A DNA stretch of 64,000 nt from the NCBI RefSeq assembly GCF_963576545.1, contig NC_083645.1, positions 4,612,930 to 4,676,929 on the forward strand, given 5' to 3'. Positions within the stretch are counted from its first letter, which is position 1. Each line of letters begins with the position of its first letter. The notes beneath the pieces are model-generated. The model worked only from the letters and a program-made list of their open reading frames with translations, ran no database searches and was not told the DNA's origin. A program made the translations under genes and the position numbers. This DNA is from Limanda limanda. Taxonomy: Eukaryota > Chordata > Actinopteri > Pleuronectiformes > Pleuronectidae. Shown here piece after piece: positions 1 through 13,099 of this stretch.

Positions 1-824
1 GTGCACATTCAAACACACACTACAGTTTTGATGATGTCATGCCTGCCACGTTCCTCGGTGTTGTCTTATCAGTTTTGCAGAGCACCAAACAGTGATGGAT
101 TACTGGAACAAAGCTGTCAACACTTCACTTAGAAATGCATTGTTTTTTAAACTGGACAGCTTAGACATGTATTATACTTTAATAGACAGGCTTAGGCATC
201 TGCTCTGTTTTGAAAACTTCTCGACTAATACGCACTTTTTAAAAACTATTCCTGTGGTTGATTGTCAGGTCTGAAATAACTTCAAGGTCAGAGTCCTCCT
301 ACACGCTCGCACTGCTACTGGCAGCATTCTTTTCCTTTTCTGTGGTTTTTCTCTTGCAGCCTTTTTAAGCTGCTGTCCTGGACCACGGAGCTGCTAACAG
401 GACACACACTCCAGATGGTGCTGGACGGTTCTTTGCCTTTTATTCAAGGAAACCTGTTGTCTCATTTACATCAGGTGATAAACTACAATGGAAGGTCGAA
501 TCTGCAGAACCGTTGACTCAATACACTGATTATTGATTCTATATATTTTTTAATAAGAGATAACTTTCCTACATGGACTATTTTTAGGACAATGACTAGT
601 CTTTGTTAAAAGTGCTGGAGTTATTTTCCATCTTTTCTCTTCCTAACCTCCTGTGATTGTTTGCCTGACTTTACTTTTACTTTTCAGGGACTCTTTCCAT
701 TGCTCTCTGAGGTACTGAGGCTAAATCTCTGTCTGATGAGATGATTCATGTCAAATTTTGTTTACCTGCTTGTCATTGTTTTGATACCGCCTTTTCCTTT
801 ATATAGGGTACGTGCCTGCATGCC

Positions 825-858
825 TGTGTGTGTGTGTGTCTGTGTGTGTGTGTGTGTG
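825..858. repeat. (TG)n microsatellite
   Basis: TG tract with one C interruption at 840. Confidence 0.9.
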
Positions 859-1097
859 CGTGCATACGTGAGTGAGATTTCAACCTCGCCGTGTTGAGTT
901 AAAAAGACTCGTCTTCAAAGCTTTGTCAGTTAACAAGATGTATGGGAGTTCACACTGAGGGAAGTATCTTGAAAGATGGTTATTTCCACCTCATTACACG
1001 CGCATTTGCTCTGTACCCTCCCCTCCGCAGCCCCCCCACACGCTCACGCACACTGAGTGTCACATGTGCAGACATCATGAAAGACGTCTCATCCCAC

Positions 1098-1136
1098 GCA
1101 CACACACACACACATAAAAACACACACACACACACA
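1098..1136. repeat. (CA)n microsatellite
   Basis: Short CA tract interrupted by ATAAAA. Confidence 0.9.
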
Positions 1137-1272
1137 TGTAGAGGCTCTAATAAGGGTCTGATTGAAGTGCTGATGCTTTTGAGAGGGTTGAGCCCCGTGT
1201 TTTGAACCCATGAGGGACTCCATCCATCAACCGATGCAGTGACAGGTTCATAACACATGCAGAGATGAAGGA

Positions 1273-1299
<27 letters not shown>
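1273..1299. repeat. (GT)n microsatellite
   Basis: Pure GT run of about 27 bp. Confidence 0.9.
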
Positions 1300-1303
<4 letters not shown>

Positions 1304-2629
1304 TGCGGCTGTGCTTTGTAGTTAGGTGTCCTGCATCCCTTTACCACAGTGAATCATATGTGAGGGTGGCCCACCCTGGGGATGTGTGTGCACATGTGAG
1401 GGAAGTGTATCTGTATAGATGCAAATGTGACTCTGAGCCTGTTTGCATCCCACTTGTGTATCGTGTATGTGAGACTTTCTTGTAATCCACTGACGTCTCA
1501 ATTAGTCTTCATGGGATTTTTCAATCAGTTATTATTCACATCCATAGTATGTACTTATACGAGTGTGGAATGTATAGAAATGTATTTGCGTCTCTGTCAC
1601 TGACACCTTGTTTAAACCTCATCGTAGAACTGTGTACGTACACTGTTTATCAAGGGAGTAAATAAGAGGTTATTTCCACTGGAGCACAACACAGTAGATG
1701 AGCAGCTCATGGAGGAAGGCAACATCCAGTGTAAAATCTATGTGCAGCCGGGTCCGACTGCATTCACACAAACAACCGATTGAATCGGAGAACGTTTCAG
1801 TGGTTTGATCAACAGCTTTCTAGCGTTCCTGGTGATGTTTGACTCCAAGTCGCATTCTATTTAAAAGACGGCGCTTGTATTTAATTTTTTTAGGATCCTT
1901 TTGTCCAAGTTTTGAGTGCAACAGTTACAAGAACCATTGACAAGTTATTTTTGTTAAAACTCTATAGTATCAGGTTAATGTAATTCATGCTCTGCTTAAA
2001 GTTAGGGAACATTCTAGTTATGGCAATATGGCAATCCTTCAAACGTACCTTCCACCCTACGTCTTGGCTGTTACCTGCAGGGTTTCCTGACGTCAAAGAC
2101 CAAAGTCATCATGAGTTAATAAAAGCACAGTTGGCTGGTGCCGAGACAGCGGTTCAAACGGTGTGTGTGTGTGAGGCAGCCAGGGCTGAAGCAGCCAGGT
2201 CTGAGGATACGGACATGGATTTCAAAATAATTGCATAGATTTCCAGCTACCCACTTCTATCTGTGTTAGTTAAATACACTGTATAGAGACGCTGCCACCT
2301 TGCACATTTGGAGACAGAGTTTGCACAGTAGCGACCAGGAAATGGAGCCACAGTAGCAAGCTCTCACCAATACATTTGACCAATCATGAGTCATCTAAGC
2401 TGTCAATCTGAATGTTTCACTACGTTTCGGTTGCATCCAATAAAGAAAAAACCTATAAATTAAAGACAAATCAGTGTGATGGGAACTACCTAAAATGACA
2501 GACAATCTCGAAAATGAATTTATTCCACGTTCACAGGAGAATAGACAGATTGAAATGATATTTTATGACAGTTTCAACGCTTATCTCTTGAAGTCACAAA
2601 CATAAAAAACACTTGCCTTCAAAATAAAT

Positions 2630-2755
2630 GCACTCCAGCACTTCTGGTGACTGACTCCATTCATTTGTTTTTAAAAGATTTTCATTGCCAAATATTTGCA
2701 GGAGTGGAAGATGCATGGCTTCATACTGTATAGTACTGGTATTTATTTCAGTACA
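2630..2755. repeat. Fragment related to the 26.2-26.8 kb block
   Basis: CTCCAGCACTTCTGGTGACTG...CTCCATT and GGCTTCATACTGTATAGTAC...TATTTATTT recur in the same order at 26467-26530 with a ~55-bp indel between. Two separated matches in the same order indicate a shared dispersed repeat. Confidence 0.5.
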
Positions 2756-3867
2756 TAAGACTACTTTCCATCAAAGTAAATCTACTGTTATTCCTACATT
2801 CATATTGACTACAGTCTCATTCACCTCCTCTGAAACACCTCAGCAATAATATAATTGATGGAATCTACAAATCTGTGGCTAAACATGCTGCATACAACAT
2901 AGAGCTTTGATAAATTGCTCTCATTTGACAGACCACTTCTAATAATTCCTCACACAGTAGCTTCTGTATGTCGTAAAATTAACATCTGTTGTGATGCTAT
3001 TAGATATCCATTAACCATATGTTTCAGTATTTGCAAATGTTCACCATGGCAGTGTTGTCATTGGAAATAGGATTGGTCTTTTAGGATAAATGTAGGATAT
3101 AGGATAAAAATACAGTGTCTTAAAAAGGGCTACCTAATAGTTACAATGTATTTAGTTCTTGATATGAATAAACAGTTTGTGCAACCTATCCAGACTCTTA
3201 ATGGTCAATTAATTAATTATTAATGTTGAGGGTGAACTATCGGTAAGACAGCAGTTAAACAAACGTATAAGTTGTAACCAAGCTTCATGCTACATTTCCA
3301 GTGAAGTCCCGTTTGTGTCAGGTTGTAAGTGTTTCTCCATTTCTCTTATTTTCAATACAAATGAACTTAACACGGAGCTCACAAAAGAAGAGATCACAAA
3401 AGCTCCTTTAGCGACTCAGATTATAAACAACTCGACAAACCTTCACACAGTTCTGACCTCTTTGAGGGCTCCAAAAAGATGTGAAAGTGCTTGGAGGACT
3501 TTTACAAAATACATCTATTACAAGTGTGATTTGATATTTAATTTACGGGAACACAATGATCTGGCTGACCGGAGATTACCTGGGAAATCAGATTCAACAT
3601 TTATATAACCCATGCCATTGTAGCTGCCTGTTTCTCTCTACCTACCCACCTCAGCGGCTGTGTTGTGGTTCCAGGGAGTTTTGAAGGTCATTGTGTAGTT
3701 AAGGGCCTGACTCACCTGGGCTGCCAGATAGGATTTCAACAACCCCTGAGAGACCCAACGCCACAGCAATGTTGCATGTCAGCTGTTTTTTTAAGAGCCC
3801 TGTATCAAACCTTAGTTTTGTCACCTTAATTATTTAAATTTGATAAAACAATACCATTCAAATGTCC

Positions 3868-3950
3868 CTTTTTAAAGTTCCTGTACAGCACCTCGAATCT
3901 GCTTCTGTGTATGAAAGGTGCTTTATAAATCAAATTGCCTTGCCTTGGCT
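3868..3950 (+). repeat. LINE/SINE 3' tail of the L2/CR1 type
   Basis: The phrase GTACAGCACCTCGAATCTGC...AAAGGTGCTTTATAAATCAAATTGCCTTGCC resembles the common vertebrate 3' tail 'TGTGAAAGGTGCTATATAAATAAA-TTGACTTGAC'. Only the tail is recognisable. Confidence 0.5.
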
Positions 3951-4764
3951 CACAAGGTTTTTCCTCATCAATAGAAGGAGGTTTCTTTCAGTTGAATTCA
4001 AAATACCCGACTTTTAAAATCAACCGATTTCTGCACAGTTAATACCACACAACTTGCTGTCTTGTGATCAAGAGTCTTGCAGTCGTTGTGAGTTCACACA
4101 ACACAACTAAGTGCCCAAAAACTGCAATTAATCACCAAAAACACAAGAAAGGAAAACATGTTGGTTACAGAATGACACGTCAACCGGGGGAAGAGGAGAA
4201 ATGGTCCAGTGGACATCAGTTGTAAAGAATAGAGAGCAGCCACACTTTTCAGCCTGAAGGTCCAATTGACCTGAGGTGGAGAGGAAACCAACGGGACGAC
4301 CCAACCCCACAAGCTATTCTGTTCAGTCCTGAGGCAGTCGGGAATTTATCTTCTGTCCCTCACACACATGGTTATTGCTTAATTTCCCCAATAACAGACA
4401 TGTGCAGTGTAAAAACTCAGCGGGGCCCCTCTGCACACTACTACCTCACTACCCTCACCCCTTCCTGTGGACTGATCAACTGCAATTGGCTCAAGTTGAC
4501 CCGGACCTCGACTGCATTTCCAACAGGTTGGAAAGCTGATTGGAGTCTGTAATGCTTTGGTGAGCCTCTCAAATGGTGTATTTGTAAAGTTCACAGATTG
4601 CGGACTGCTGATCCGGTGACGATTGGGTCGTGACTGGCAAATTAGGCTGAAAATTGTGTGGTGTGAATAAGGCATGGTTTTATTCACTGATGTGGCCTGA
4701 AATCTAGAGTAGAGAACAAGGGTAATATATGGGTTTTGCTTGGATTTGGTATGTTTGTTTCAAT

Positions 4765-4990
4765 CTGCTATTTATTTGCCATGGAGTTGTGGTGGCAGCA
4801 GGCTAAGCCAGGTAGTCCAGATGTCCCAGCAATTTCCAGCTCCTCTGGGGGAAATCCAGAGGTACTCCAAGGCCAGATGAGATATTCAGCATAATCTCTC
4901 CCCAGTGTTTTCTGAGTCTACCCAGGGGTCTTCTACCATTGGACGGGTCTAGAGTACCTTCAGTTGAAGGCACCCAGGAGTTATCCTGAT
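4765..4990 (-). mobile_element. 3' part of a fish non-LTR retrotransposon ORF
   Basis: Read on the minus strand, the segment encodes decayed versions of the C-terminal tail seen in abundant teleost LINEs (LIRITPGCLQL, then a polar Arg-rich stretch, then PEELE-type sequence), with frame breaks. The plus strand shows the typical GGAGTTGTGGTGGCAGCAGG junction. Clade not resolved (RTE/Rex-like). Inactive 5'-truncated copy. Confidence 0.6.
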
Positions 4991-5532
4991 CAGAAATGTG
5001 ATGTCAATCAAATGTACTTTATATGTCCTCATACTGTTTAGGCTTCTTAAATGTATAATTAAAAGTGCAGGGTGGTAGAAACCCCATCAGTCCATAATGT
5101 GAATTCATATGAGTCACTCGGGCACAAAGCTTTGTTTCTTCCACACGAAATGTCAGTGAGATCCATTCAAGTGAATTCTATGTTGTACATTTAACCTCTT
5201 ATTATGAGGAGACAGATATGATGTAACATGTCTCCAACCAAAGTTTGATCACAAAAGAAGTCTTGAGAGCTGCCTGAGGGCATGAATAGACTGAACAATA
5301 TTAACTTCTCACTCTATAGTCGTTTCTATGTGTCTCACCACATGTGATCATTGTCTTTATGATTCAATATTCATTGAATCCTGAACCTCGTGAAGTTTCA
5401 GGATTCTGACGAGAGAATGGGACGGGTCTGGGGAACAATGCATCTGGGGGAGCTGACATTCTTCCGTCTCTCCCACTCACTCTCTCCTACACGTATACAC
5501 TTTTTTTTCCTTTCAGTGTATTGGGCTGGAGC

Positions 5533-5556
5533 CACACACACACACATACACACACA

Positions 5557-5645
<89 letters not shown>
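5533..5645. repeat. (CA)n microsatellite, 113 bp
   Basis: CA repeat with interruptions (CATA near 5547, CAGA near 5558, CGCG near 5598). Confidence 0.97.
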
Positions 5646-5647
<2 letters not shown>

Positions 5648-6208
5648 CCGGGTTTTCCCTAACCCCTAATCTGAATACCTCTGTGACTCTTTCATAGTGA
5701 GGAGGGAGGTTTCTCGCCAGCAGGAAGACTAAATAACCCTGTGCATGAATTAATGTTTCTGCCTCTGTGAGAGTTGGCAGACACAGAGTGAAGCCAGTTA
5801 GAAAGAAATATCTCCATTTATTTATTATGAAATTTACAATTTGGCGATTATTCATGTTGGACAGTAGCTGTTTGCTAACATTTAATAACACTGATCCTTT
5901 TGTACAATCACATTCTGTTCCAACAGACACACCCCATGCTCTCATCAGAAGCTTCAGGATGGTTCAGGATGCACAGAGGCTGATGAACCATAAACATTGA
6001 GCATTAAAAACATTAAAAATTATCTGATTCACATAGAGAAGACTAAAGAGTGATACGGTAATGTTGTTCAGTCTGCTACTGCTTACAAACTCCCCTCAAG
6101 ACTCTTTTTTGGAGTGAAATATGGTTGTTGCAGCCGAATGCATCTGTTAAAGTGAATTCCTTACTCCAAATATGTGTGGTTTATAAAATAAAATGTCACC
6201 TCACTACA

Positions 6209-6761
6209 AAGCTGTTTTTGAGACATGCACCCAACTTAGCAGTTCCTCCGTATTTTCTCCGCAAATGTCCAAGTGAGACAGTTCGTAGTCTCTGCAGACT
6301 TTCTCCGCCTGGCCTTCTAGTATAAAGTCCATAGAAATCAGAAGAAGTGTAAACCCAGCAGGGGATCCCCCGCTGGAGTCACCATAAGCGAGGTTGGGGG
6401 TTGATGAAGCTTCTAACACGCCACAGATGCAAAAAATAAAAGAAAGAAAGAAAACAAATATCTCCCGGTGAAGCGGTGACACACACATAGAAGACACCAA
6501 CAAAGATGTCAAGAGAGTTTGTGCGGTGCAGTTGTGGTATAAACAAAACCCTGTAATCAACGCAGCGGAGTTAATACATCACTTCCTGTCTCTTGCTCCT
6601 GCACCCGGCTGCTCCACCTCTCGCCTGAATAATATGAAGGATTTGTTACTGTTGTGAACGCGTCTGTGCAGAGAACCTTCCGCTGGGTTGTGCGTGTGTG
6701 AAAGGTAAACTCTGTAACCAATTCTCCAGATTTTCCCCAGAGGTCATGTCTGAAAACGGCT
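6209..6761. mobile_element. Unnamed TIR repeat family, copy 1
   Basis: The left end (AAGCTGTTTTTGAGACATGC) and right end (CATGTCTGAAAACGGCT) are imperfect inverted copies. The interior shares several blocks with the segment at 43454-43912, notably CAGATGCAAAAA..., CAAATATCTC and AGATGTCAAGAGAGTT in the same order, and the same right-end phrase GTCTGAAAACGGCT. It is non-coding, so a non-autonomous DNA element is likely; the superfamily is not resolved. Confidence 0.6.
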
Positions 6762-6799
6762 CAAGACGGTTCCTGGTTTGTATATTCTCTCAATGTTTG

Positions 6800-7030
6800 C
6801 ATCAGACTTTTCCCGGTACTCCAGTTTCCTCCCACAGCCCAAAGACATGCAGATTGGGGTCAGCTTAATCGCAGACTCTAAATTGACCTTAGGAATAAAT
6901 GTGATTTTGATTGGTTGCTTGTCTCTGTATATTGGCCCTGCAATACGCTGGTGACCTTTGTCCAATGTCAGCTGAGATTGGCTCCACAACCCCCTGCCAC
7001 CCTCACACAAACAACCCCTCAAAACCACCA
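6800..7030. repeat. Widespread teleost interspersed repeat
   Basis: CCGGTACTCCAGTTTCCTCC, AAAGACATGCAG, AATTGACCTTAGGAATAAATGTG, GTTGCTTGTCTCTGTATATTGGCCCTG and CAATGTCAGCTGAGATTGGCTCCA occur in the order found in one of the commonest fish repeats (LINE-derived, usually ending ATGGATGG). The usual tail is replaced by unrelated sequence. It lies immediately after the TIR element copy 1. Confidence 0.6.
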
Positions 7031-7841
7031 CAAACTCTTAGTTAAGCCTTGCTGTAACCTGGCCAAAATATGCCAGGGCAATATTACAGGATTGGTGTAA
7101 CACATAGTGAAACCAGTATGTATAATGAAATGTGTCAGACTGCTGGTGACCACACAACACAAGTTCAAGACTTTTTAAAAGCTAAACTATAAAATGTCTT
7201 AAATAATGATTCTCTTCTTGTCTTACTGTTTAAGTATGGACATTTGAAAATGTTTTATTAAATAGGTTTTGCCTGAAGATAGTACTACGTTAAAAAATAA
7301 TGCAAACATTAACCAGCATATTTTATAAACTGTACATTTGTTTAAATATCAAAAGTTTCGATTGAGTATTGAAAAATAAGAGCACAAGGCATCTCTTGCT
7401 GTTGGCAGTGGTGTCCACTCTACCGCCTCTGTGCATGTCAAATTCTGTCTGAAGTAATGTGTCTCATTGTGTACTGGATGTTTTCTGTGTATCTCTTCAT
7501 CAAACGCTGCAATCTTATCTCAGATATTAAATGGCCTCTCTTCGGTCAGCCACTCTTTGCTGGGCTGGTGGTCAGAGGTTGGTCCGGCAGGAGTCTCACT
7601 GCTTTCAGGGTACAGTTTCATTTATCATGGGAGGATTGGGTAGCCTGCATATCACCTGAGAGCTTCACTCCACATGTTGGGGTAAGCTTTCAGACACATT
7701 AGTGTACATGATAGTACATTGATTTCCAATTGCGCCAAAGAGAGCAGTTGCTTATCTGGTCTTACTTTGATAAACTCTGGTTGAATCAGCTTGTACCTCT
7801 TGTAGCCAAACAGATAAGCCATCAACATGTGAGTCACGCAT

Positions 7842-7912
7842 TGTGTGTGCAGGTATGGGCAAGCATGCTGGGCCCATAACCCAGAGGGCGATTGATTGGA
7901 GCCATCTTGGGG
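7842..7912 (+). pseudogene. Initiator-Met tRNA-derived relic
   Basis: GCATGCTGGGCCCATAACCCAGAGG at ~7863-7887 retains the intact anticodon arm of tRNA-iMet (stem CTGGG/CCCAG, anticodon CAT). The D-arm side is recognisable but altered. The T-arm (GATTG-ATTGGAG-CCATC) has mismatches, and the 3' acceptor strand does not pair with the 5' side. It is therefore a tRNA pseudogene or SINE head. A degraded B-box-like GTGGGTTCAAATACCAC at ~7975-7991 follows. Confidence 0.6.
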
Positions 7913-9844
7913 TATGTGTTTTTAACCTGCAAGGCTACATGCTGAGCAGCATTCACTGCTTAAACTCCCTGATGTGGGTTCAAATACCACCACTGCCAAT
8001 TAGTACCGTTGTCCCTTTATATTTTGTTAGTCTGTTTGATTGTTTGTGTTCTCCCACATACAAAGGCAGTTCAAGTGCAGAGCCTTTATCTTCACACCTA
8101 AAGATCTTAGCACTTTAATCAGTTGTTAGTTTTCAGTTGCCTTACTCATGATTTGGCTCTGATTAGCTTTCCTGCAGTTTGTCCCTGAGCTGCTATACAC
8201 AGTAACAAATAGATACAATTTACCTGTTTTGCTGTGAAATCTGTGCGATCACATAAATATATTGTGAATAAGAAAAAACAACGATTTGTTCTTCAGTTTG
8301 TCACACTCAGTTAAACCTGCTTTTATTTGAGGGACACATCAGGGAAGTATGAGTTGCCTATTTACACCTACAGTAGTTATTGAATAACATGAGCGTTGAT
8401 TCAGATGTGTTTTAGCCATTATGTTTAAAGTGATAGTATACAATACAATGAATTTATCAGAGCAGTTGGACAGTGCAACCAAAATGATGAAAACCTTCAA
8501 GTGCACCTTCTAAACTGTGATTTTTGGTCATTTTAATGTATTTTAGTAAGTGTAAGGTTTCAATACTGTCTGCCAAACATCTTGCCATTTCTTTCCTTAA
8601 GAGTTTGGGTTTTGGAGGTCCTTCATTTTGTTGTACTTGAAAGAGATCGCTATCACGTGAACCATTTCAAGGCCCCTCAACAACATTTTACAGAATGTTA
8701 GCATGTGAATACCAAGACCTTCAGTGAAAATATAAACGCAGACTAGACAGAACAAATGGAAATAGTATTTTCAACCCACCAAACTTCTGAGAACAGGAAC
8801 CAGTGCTAACGTTGCCATGGCACTGCAGATGATTATTGCAGGAAACACCAGGAAGATTCACAGATACTTTTCGAGGGAAAAAACATTGTTGTTTGCCCCG
8901 GAAGTCAGAGCAGAGAAAGACAAACCCCTTGGTTAAAGCTGTTAAATTGAAACTCTAGTTACCTTGAATACAATTGGGGTTTTCTCTGGGTTTGAACATT
9001 GTTGGAAACTATTTGAATAATGTAAGTAACACAAGACAACAACATTTATAACACTGTCAGTTCAATTTGAGACATTGTAATGAAGAATTGTTACATTTGA
9101 CATCATTAAATACAGTTAAACAGTAATTGGCACTAAAACAGCAAAAACAACAAACAAGTCATTTATGTCCATGATAGTCCTGAAGGCACACAATGGTAAC
9201 ATTTCCAAAAGCACTTAATCTTCCAGTTACAGTTGCTGGTGATTCCCAGGCAGACCAATTAAAGTTAATCAGTTAATTAAATCCCTGCAGCCGTCTGAAG
9301 GCAAAGGACAGACGTGATAAATCTGCAACCTCCGAGCTAAAGTGTCTGAACAAATATACTGAACAACTTAGGTTCATTTGCGAGGTTGATTGCTTATGTA
9401 GGCCCATCACCATGTGACGAATAACAATCAAATAGCAGTCGTATTTCTGTATATGTACAGACACTGTGTGGGACCAATATTTCTCCCTGAACGTATCAAG
9501 CCTCGGTCTGAGTTTCCAATGTTTGTCTTTCTTTGCCGCCACTGACGCTGTCAAGTTGTTTACAAAATGTAATAAAATCAACAGAGATGGGAATTCGGAT
9601 GCGTGACATCTCATCAGAAACGGGTGTACCACGTTCCTGTCTCTCAAACAGACTTTCGCATCAGGCCAAGAGTCAGGTTTTTGCTACTCTTTTTCCAAAT
9701 TTCCATAGAACTGTTTTATTAACAGACGTTCCAGTCTTTTTCAAAGCCTTTCAAAATGTGTGTGTCACTGAACGGCACTGTCTGGCTAGTGTATCATTCT
9801 CACCATGTCATGACCTTCCTCTCTTTCTGACTCTTAAGTGAGCT
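7913..9844. other. Gene-free stretch after tRNA relic
   Basis: The first 180 bp may be further SINE-like remains (B-box-like GGTTCAAATACC, then TGTTCTCCCACATACAAAG). The rest is AT-rich sequence where nothing is recognised. Confidence 0.4.
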
Positions 9845-10640
9845 TTTTTTTTTGTGGACTTAATACGATATCCTGTTTCATTTTCACTCTGTAGGTTGTT
9901 TTACTTCCTGAGTATTATCTCAGATTTTCTGCCCCACTCTCATGTGTCACACCAGTAGCCTACTGTCCCTGCCTCACTGGTATGTTTAGTCTCTGTGCTC
10001 GTAGTTCTCTTTGTCAGCTCCCCAGTGTTACCATGAGCTGCTTTCACAGAGTGTCTGTGTGTGTTCTCATGTCTTGAGAAGCATTCTTCATTTACATCTG
10101 CCTCTCTGTCTGTAAATCTGTTTGTTTACATTAAATATCGCCTCAGAACCTACTTTATATTCCTGCCTTGGTGCCTTGTGGGGTCTTGAATTTAAACTAG
10201 AGAGTGCAAACTGGCCAGACGTGGCTCTTCTATGCTAAAGAATTTTAAAAATCCCAAGCAGGGTCTCGAAAATACTAAAGATGCAGCCTTTATCTGGTGG
10301 TTGTGCCACTCCCAAACTGCCCCGCGTTGCTATTTTCCTGATCCTCTCCCCTCAACCACCTGTCACATCAACCCTGCAAGCCTCCCAGTGAGCTGGCTTT
10401 CGGCCTGCCAGCCTCCCAGTCAGAGATTCCCAGCAGCCATCCCAGGCCTCAGCCCCAGGTTTCCAAGCTGCCCTTCCCCACAGAGTCTCAGGCCCAATTG
10501 ACACCAAGCCAGACCTTGGGTTGGCTGTTCTCGCTGGCATCCTGTCTGCTCCAGCGTTTGGTGTCACAGCCATGCCCTCGATCGCCCTGGCCTCCCGGGT
10601 TGTCCTAGCTCTATTCTTCGGCTCCATGTTCCCAACCCCT
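9845..10640. other. Possible retroelement 3' region, GC-richer patch
   Basis: Composition and phrasing (repeated CCTGCCT/CTGTCTG blocks, ATTAAATATCGCCTCAGAACC, CCTGCCTTGGTGCCTTGTGG) resemble 3' regions of fish retroelements. 10320-10640 is GC-rich with repeated CAGCCTCCCAGT and overlapping ORFs on both strands (plus 10232-10501, minus 10352-10627) that match no family I recognise. Evidence is stylistic only. Confidence 0.25.
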
Positions 10641-13029
10641 GGACACTATTCACAATCTACTTATCGTACTAAAAGGAACACATGCATCTCTCCAGAGCAC
10701 TTACATCCCTGTATCGAATGATAATCTGCTACTTGTATCTGAACAAGGCATTAACCATCCAACCAGGCAGCCTAAAAATCCAGTTTCTGTCTAATGAGAC
10801 AAGCCCAGAAATAAACCCACTTAGTTTCAGTGAATTATCAGAGAAAATATATTTATATTCATATACCATCTATGAGCATGTCAGCAGTACAGTGTTATGT
10901 GTGAAGTGCACATTATTCTGATCCCCTTCCTCACGAGACCTGTAGAATTGTGACATAGATGTCTGATCTTGATGAATTTTACATAATATCTACAGGTTCT
11001 AGACATTTTCTATATTAAGTGAAAAGTGCCCAAAGCATTTACTTGAATCTTGACTGTGCTTAAAGGGGTGTAGTCAGATTACTGACCTATATACACATTT
11101 ACTATACAATAGAATTATACTGCTAAAGAAAGGGACCCATTAACTATGTAAATATGATTTACATTTTAGCAAATGTGACAAATGTCATTAAGCAACTGTT
11201 ACCCTGTATCTGGTTTTCTGGCTGATGTCTGTACACTTGTATGTTGCCAGTGTATGGTGACATTAGACCAGTATATTTAGCCCTTGAAAGCCTTGACGCT
11301 GGCACTTTCCCATCCCTCAGCCGGTGGAAGGTGATAGCTCGAAACTTGAGACAGATAACAATTTGCGGCACCAGTGTTCAAGCCACGAGCAGTTTGTTTT
11401 AATGTTTGCCAGATATGTCACTCAGATGAGGATAGGCGGCAATATCAATTAGCTAACGTGCCGTTAAAACATTTACGAATGACTGCAGCCAATTAGCTAA
11501 ATTAATCTCACTTTGAAAGCCAATCTGTTTCCATACAGCCATCGTTCCCCGAGTCCCTGAGGTCACTATTGTCACCATTACTGTATGGTGGCATGTGGTA
11601 CAAAGTAAAGGAGGTAGATTGATTTGTTTTGCTTCTTTAATGATAAATAATAAAAAAAGGTATTTTACGATATATTTTGTAAAAGTTCCGGAGGCCGGCC
11701 CATAAATTACCTACTTTATGTGATTCTTTAATATATTAGCTAATGTTAGGTTGTATTTATTTGCTGGTTTTCTATTTTGAGGCAAAAGATTCTTTATTTT
11801 ATTATTTAATTTTGTGCATTCTTTTATTTTTCATTTATGAAAAGCAAAGAAGTGGAATGAAAACATCGGAAACAGGTAGTTTAACTCAGACTAATAAAGC
11901 TACTTCTTGGACGTTACTAGTCAGTTGGTAGAGACACACAGGTGATTAATGTGCCACTGATGCTACGTGAATAAATCTGCTGATGCCAACAAGCTAGTGA
12001 AGCTTCATTCCACTTCATGAATTATCACTACACTCAATACTCAATATACTGTACAAACGAAAGGACTTTCTTTTAATCTCATGTCTCAGTTTCGCTGTTG
12101 ATTTGTAATCGATGTGTCAAAGATCAATTTGAGTGAATATGATGATATCATTTGATTTTAATTAGTCAGTGTCAGAGTAAAGTTACCAGTCATTCAGGGT
12201 ATCACTCAGCCTGTAAAAACAAATCCTATATTTTGATGATGGGATAAACTTTGTCATATCCAAGAAAAAAATTTCAAGTGAAAAAGTTGAATTATTCTTT
12301 CACATGTGCATGTAATGTATTTATTGTTTTCTCACAAAAAGCAGGAGGAGATGATACATTGAGAGAAAATAAAAACCAGCATGCAACACTCTTTCCCAAT
12401 GTTCAGCACTTATATGATGTGTAAACGGCAAAGTCCAAAAAATGGCGACGAATTAAAGGAATAATTTAACACATTGACAAGAAATGCTCACTTTCCTTTA
12501 TAGAGCTGAATGAGCAGATCGATGCTGCTCTTGTGACTTGGCTTTAAATACACAGTTGGCTTCTCGAGCTGAAGAGTTTAGCAGATGGGAATGTATGGCC
12601 TGTCCAAGGCTCAACAGTAAACTACTAACACCATCTTATTGGTGGGATGCAACCTGGGCTGTGTGGCTTCTTGCCCTCTTGAACCCAGCATATTGTAACT
12701 TGACATTAACATTTCAATGGAGCAATGATTCATCTGTATTCATCATTGTTCAGTGGAATAATGTAATGTAGCTGAATAATGGCCACAAGCATCAGCAGTC
12801 AGCGATGAAATGATCACTTGATCACAATTGTTTACTTATTTTGAATAAGTAATTGTGGGCTGATTACATCTCAGAGGGGCTGATACGAATATATACTTCA
12901 ATAATAAAACAAATAAGAAGTACTTGGGGTGACAGTCTCATTCTTTATCTCCTAAATGGTCCTAACTACATGATAGACTATATTGAAACAATGCTCGTCA
13001 TGACCGAGTGTATTCACAGTCTGTGAACT
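10641..13029. other. Gene-free AT-rich stretch
   Basis: No supported gene. It includes the candidate enhancer at 11.4 kb and an isolated GGCCGGCC-containing motif at ~11691. Short ORFs are unremarkable. Confidence 0.5.
11400..11535. promoter_or_regulatory. Candidate conserved non-coding element (homeodomain-motif cluster)
   Basis: CAATTAGCTAA occurs twice (11448 and 11490) within ~45 bp, with further TAATC/TTAA cores, in non-repetitive sequence. Paired ATTA-type sites are typical of developmental enhancers in gene deserts. No alignment is available. Confidence 0.3.
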
Positions 13030-13033
13030 CACA

Positions 13034-13094
<61 letters not shown>

Positions 13095-13099
13095 ACACA
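13030..13099. repeat. (CA)n microsatellite
   Basis: About 70 bp of CA with a single CAGA interruption near 13090. Confidence 0.95.

Larger units (their letters stand above)
1..2629. other. Gene-free left end of window
   Basis: AT-rich sequence with three short CA/GT tracts (separate entries). 2285-2620 has the texture of a dispersed repeat (CCAATCATGAGTCAT..., GGAACTACCTAAAATGACAG) adjoining the fragment at 2630, but I could not define ends. Short ORFs show no conserved motif. Confidence 0.5.

Noticed and set aside
5390..5945. ORFs of 81-152 codons across the CA repeat
   Set aside because: Microsatellite artefacts with no conserved flanking domain.
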